A stretch of DNA of 64,000 nucleotides from Cynocephalus volans. Its lineage: Eukaryota > Chordata > Mammalia > Dermoptera > Cynocephalidae. Shown here piece by piece: positions 60,910 through 64,000 of the stretch. Location: contig NC_084463.1 in the NCBI RefSeq assembly GCF_027409185.1, forward strand, positions 156,848,369 through 156,912,368, given 5' to 3'. The notes under the pieces are model-generated. The model ran no database searches and was not told where the DNA came from. It saw only the letters and a program-made list of their open reading frames with translations. Within the stretch, counting starts at the first letter, position 1. Every line of letters begins with the position of its first letter. The position numbers and the translations under genes are program-made.

Positions 60910-63900
60910 GTAAGGGGGCCCTCGGGCGCAGCGGGTCGGGTCCCCGGCGCGGGCGCGGTGCGAGTGGCGCGGCGGGCTGGGCAGTGTCCTGGACGCGCGG
61001 TGGCCGGCCCGACGGGTCCGCGGGCGGAGGTGCGGCTGCCACGCGCGCCCGTGGCAGGTGTGAGGTCTGTGGAGCCCCTGGCACCGGTGTGGGGATGGTG
61101 ACACCCGTGGCACGGGCGTGGGCAACGTGGGTTGGGCACAGGCGGCGTGGTTTTCCTGGCACGGGTGTCAGAAAGCTCACCCCCACCTTGGTGTGGTGGT
61201 GGCCGCCCAGGTGTGAGGAGGGTGCAGCCCTCTGTGCAAGTAGGTGATGGGCGCAGCAGTCCGACTGGTTCTGGGGTGGGTGGGCAGCTCCAGCGGGTAT
61301 GGTGATGCCCCCCGAAAGGGTGTAAGAAAGTACTGCCATTGCTTGGGTGTTGGGATGGTTCTGGCCTTGGGCTTGGCGTGGTCCTGGGTGATGGCACTGG
61401 GGGCTTGAAGAATCGGTGTCCTCATTATGACTGGAGTTCCAGGAGTGACTGTGAGCAATGGCCTTGGCACAGCATGGTGCTGGGGGCTGCCTGGCACTGT
61501 GAGGGGAGAATCTGTGGCCCTCAGACCCTGGTGGATGGGAAGGGCAAGTGCCCATTCTCCCCCCGTGGCGGAGATGAGGGGCACTGCTCCTGTCACGGGG
61601 CCCAGCTTTAATGTCTGTTGGGCACATTGGACTAAGGAGGGCAGAAGGCTGGAGGAAGATTGGCGTACTTTATAATGGACACAAAAGAGAGAGGCCAGGA
61701 GACACTCTTCCACGAGGGCCCTGATGGTGACCCAGACAGAGACCTGTGCAGGGACTAGCATTGTCCTGGGCTCATGAATTCGTCCAGCTTTGGGGAAGAA
61801 GGGAGAGGTGGATGGTTCTCAGTGGTGATCACTGTCCCGGAACATGTCATGAGAAGCATGCAGTGCTGAGAGGTGACCCAGGTCAGCAGGCCAGGGAGCA
61901 GTATGGTGCACACCTATCTGTAGTTGCCCGGCCCTGCCTTTTTCTTGGGTTGATGGGTTGGTTCCAGGGTATCTGGGAGTTGCCTCTCTTCTCTGCTGCT
62001 GGGAGGCCTTTGGGTCCAGAGGATCGTTTGGGGGATGCTTGAAAGATGATTCTGCAGCCGTGGGGAGTGTACTAGGATTACATCTGCCCTCACCCGTGCT
62101 GTGGGAAGCTTTGGGTGAGGGTCTCACTCAGCATCACATAGCGTTCTACTTCACAGAGGGGTGATTTCCAGACTCCCAGGAAGTCTTAAGAGATCTTCAG
62201 GTCTTTGTGGATCTTGAGGCAGTGGGATCAGGGGTAGAAGAATAAAAGAGGTGAGCTTGGGCTGGGTCTGGAGAAGGCATTTAAGGGTCCAAAGAAATGA
62301 TGTTGAGTGTATTGGAGTCCAGGGTGGCAGGTGGTAACTAATTTGACGAGGTAGGTGGCTTGGAGATACTGCCAAGTTCCCTAAAGCTGGAGTATTGTCT
62401 AGTGCATTTGGAGCCAGATAACTTGAATTCCAGTCTTGGCTGTGTGACCTTGAGCAGGTGACTTTACCTCTCAGAGGCTGGTGGTCGTAAAGAGTGAAAG
62501 TATATGGTGCCCATGGAAACCATTTGTAAACATCAAAAGGCTGTACAAAGGTCAGGGATTCTCATCCAGGTAAAGAGGCCAGGGCAGAAGGCAGGAGCAT
62601 AGGAAATGCAGGCATGGAATGTGATTGGGGAGGAAGGGAGCCGGAAGGTCGAAGGCCTGTCACAGGGAATTAGAGGCCAAGTGTACATGCTCCTGGTGGG
62701 GGAAAAGTGGGATCTGTTGACACCGTGAGTCAGCTGCTGAGCTGGAACCAGGCCCCAGGTCTCCTGAGGATGGTCCCAAGCGTGGCCACAGCGACTATGG
62801 ATTCTTGCAGGAGTGGCCCAAGCAGCAGGAAGTCCTTTGCTTGGGCTGCAGACGTGCCTCATCCTCTGGGTAGGTCTGGGAGGTGTCTGTGGCTGACAGA
62901 TCTAGGGTACCTGCGTGGGAGGGAGACTTGGGAAGTGTGTATTTTCTCTTGAGAATTTCCTTTGGCTCCGGATTCTGAGAATGGGGGTGGGGAGCCGTCA
63001 CATCAGCATTTTGGGGGCTGTGGCCTGAAGAAAGTGGGTCAGAGTGTCCAAAGAACGGGCTCAGGGCTGGGTGGTCCTGAGAGGGAAGTTAAGGCTGAAT
63101 GGCAGAGGGACTGAGGGCAGTGGGGGATGCCCTCAGACACATGGGGCAAGGAAAAGAGGCAGTAGGCACCCTCAGGAGGTACTCAAGGGCAGACGGGTGT
63201 GGCATGAATTCTTCAGGACATCTCCTGATATGGCTCCACTTCTGGCTGAAGGGCCTTCCCAGGTGGAGAGGAGGAGGGTGGCTGCTTTTTGCCTTTTGCT
63301 TTTCTTAGAGCCTAGTTCCTGACAGCTGGCTGCAGAGTCTGAGTTACAGACCACCACGGCTGGGAGGCTTGGTGCTGGAAGGCCTGTTTCTGTCGAACTC
63401 AAACCCGCTTCTCGAGCATTCCATGTGGGTGTCTGCCATAGCCAGCAAACCATTTCACAAATTTGCTCCCTGTGGCAGCAAGTTTTTGCCCTGCATCCAG
63501 GCTGCAGTGTCAAGCCATGTGGGTAGAAGGAGGACCCAGTCCTGCCAGGCCCAGTGTGGTGAGCTGACTTTTCCATGCTGGGAGACTCACCCTGTCCCAG
63601 TGGCTGCTACCTGGACATTGCCTGGCATGGAGAGTGCTTCCTTGATCACTCCCAGGGTGGTCTCAGGGTCGTGTGAGGTCCAGCCCACATGCTCCCTGCC
63701 ACTCCTTTATACCTCCCTGAGGAGTTGCTTGGCACTTCAGCTTCTGCCTGGAAAGCTCTAAGCGCAGGAAGCCTCCAGCCTGCCTCCTGTGAATATTCAG
63801 TGTTCACGTCCCCCCAGCTCACCCTCCACACCTCCGCCTGTTTGTTCTGATTTGTGGCTCAGCCTTATGGTTTAGGGCTCCAGGAGCCCTTTTCAGCCAC

Positions 63901-64000
63901 CCCTTGCCATCTGCTTGGGACGCTGGGACTCTGCACAGCAGAGCTGGGTGGGAAGCAGGGCAGATCGGAAGAGGCTAAGAGGAGGAGTTGGCCCTTGTTC
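60910..64000 (+). other. Presumed intron 1, runs off the window
   Basis: The 3.1 kb after the donor begins with a GC-rich part that continues the CpG island, then a degenerate GGCACGGGTGTGGG-type tandem repeat (61075-61400), then ordinary intronic-looking DNA. A MIR remnant lies at about 62405-62530 ('CAGTCTTGGCTGTGTGACCT', 'TTGAGCAGGTGACTTTACCT'). I see no acceptor-exon-donor triplet convincing enough to call. The second exon is probably outside the window. Confidence 0.5.
61075..61400 (+). repeat. Degenerate GC-rich minisatellite
   Basis: Words of the form GGCACCGGTGTGGGGATGGT, GGCACGGGCGTGGGCAACGT, GGCACGGGTGTCAGAAAGCT and GGGTGTAAGAAAGTAC recur at uneven spacing of roughly 30-60 bp. The units are badly mutated, so length polymorphism is unlikely now. 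Confidence 0.5.

Larger units (their letters stand above)
60540..61090. promoter_or_regulatory. CpG island promoter
   Basis: CpGs are dense from about 60540 to 61090, in contrast with the CpG-poor 60 kb to the left. The island spans a CTCF-type motif, RFX-like and bZIP-type motifs, an upstream ORF and the first coding exon, and there is no TATA box at a plausible place, as expected for a broad CpG promoter. The transcription start is most likely between about 60600 and 60840 but cannot be fixed from sequence. Confidence 0.85.

Noticed and set aside
60459-61247. 262-codon frame across the CpG island
   Set aside because: Long frames are expected in GC-rich DNA with few stops. It runs through the promoter, the splice donor at 60910 and into the intron, and is overlapped by three equally long frames on the other strand.

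Overview
This window is nuclear DNA of a placental mammal, almost certainly a colugo (Dermoptera: Galeopterus or Cynocephalus). The best clue is a SINE present eight times, at about 1565, 12787, 16896, 20596, 26760, 38467, 41561 and 48979. Its monomers are near-copies of tRNA-Ile with box A and box B, usually joined as dimers, and they end directly in an A-rich tail with no tRNA-unrelated body. That layout is known for the dermopteran t-SINE/CYN family. The rest of the repeat content is the usual eutherian background: MIR, L2, MER5A, MER2, MLT1/MaLR LTRs and 3' ends of old L1s.

From 1 to about 60,500 I find no convincing protein-coding gene. All open frames there are short, lack family resemblance and mostly run through repeats. 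The layout is: a 2.2-kb antisense L2 (0.8-3.0 kb); unique DNA with MIR/L2 relics and several unique blocks that look like conserved noncoding elements (6.9, 10.3, 14.6, 15.9, 18.5, 29.8, 40.6, 46.5, 57.6 and 59.7 kb); an AT-rich island with a 16-bp perfect palindrome (21.0-21.8 kb) followed by an antisense L1; an LTR-rich zone (35.5-37.2 kb) including one LTR still attached to a serine-tRNA-like primer binding site; a deeply nested repeat at 40.9-42.3 kb; two LTRs of one family in inverted orientation (44.6-45.3 and 50.1-50.8 kb) flanking two L1 3' ends; and an L1 broken by two MLT1 LTRs next to a TGGA-type tandem repeat (54.4-56.1 kb).

The only gene evidence is at the right end. A CpG island (about 60.54-61.09 kb) holds a CTCF-type motif, an RFX-like X-box, a TTTACGTAAA bZIP palindrome, an 11-codon upstream ORF, and a short first coding exon (60855-60909, plus strand, strong Kozak context, GAG|GTAAGG donor). 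The 3.1 kb after that donor looks like intron 1. I could not name the gene from the 18 codons available.

The most unusual observations are: a patchwork of about 99% and about 80% identity between the two inverted LTRs, which suggests gene conversion; a t-SINE subtype whose anticodon arm has been rebuilt into a perfect 8-bp hairpin; a probable young truncated L1 of about 92 bp with a clean target duplication; the LTR with a tRNA-Ser-like primer site; and enhancer-like motif clusters in unique DNA. I found no operon, CRISPR array, prokaryotic element or obviously new multi-gene system.
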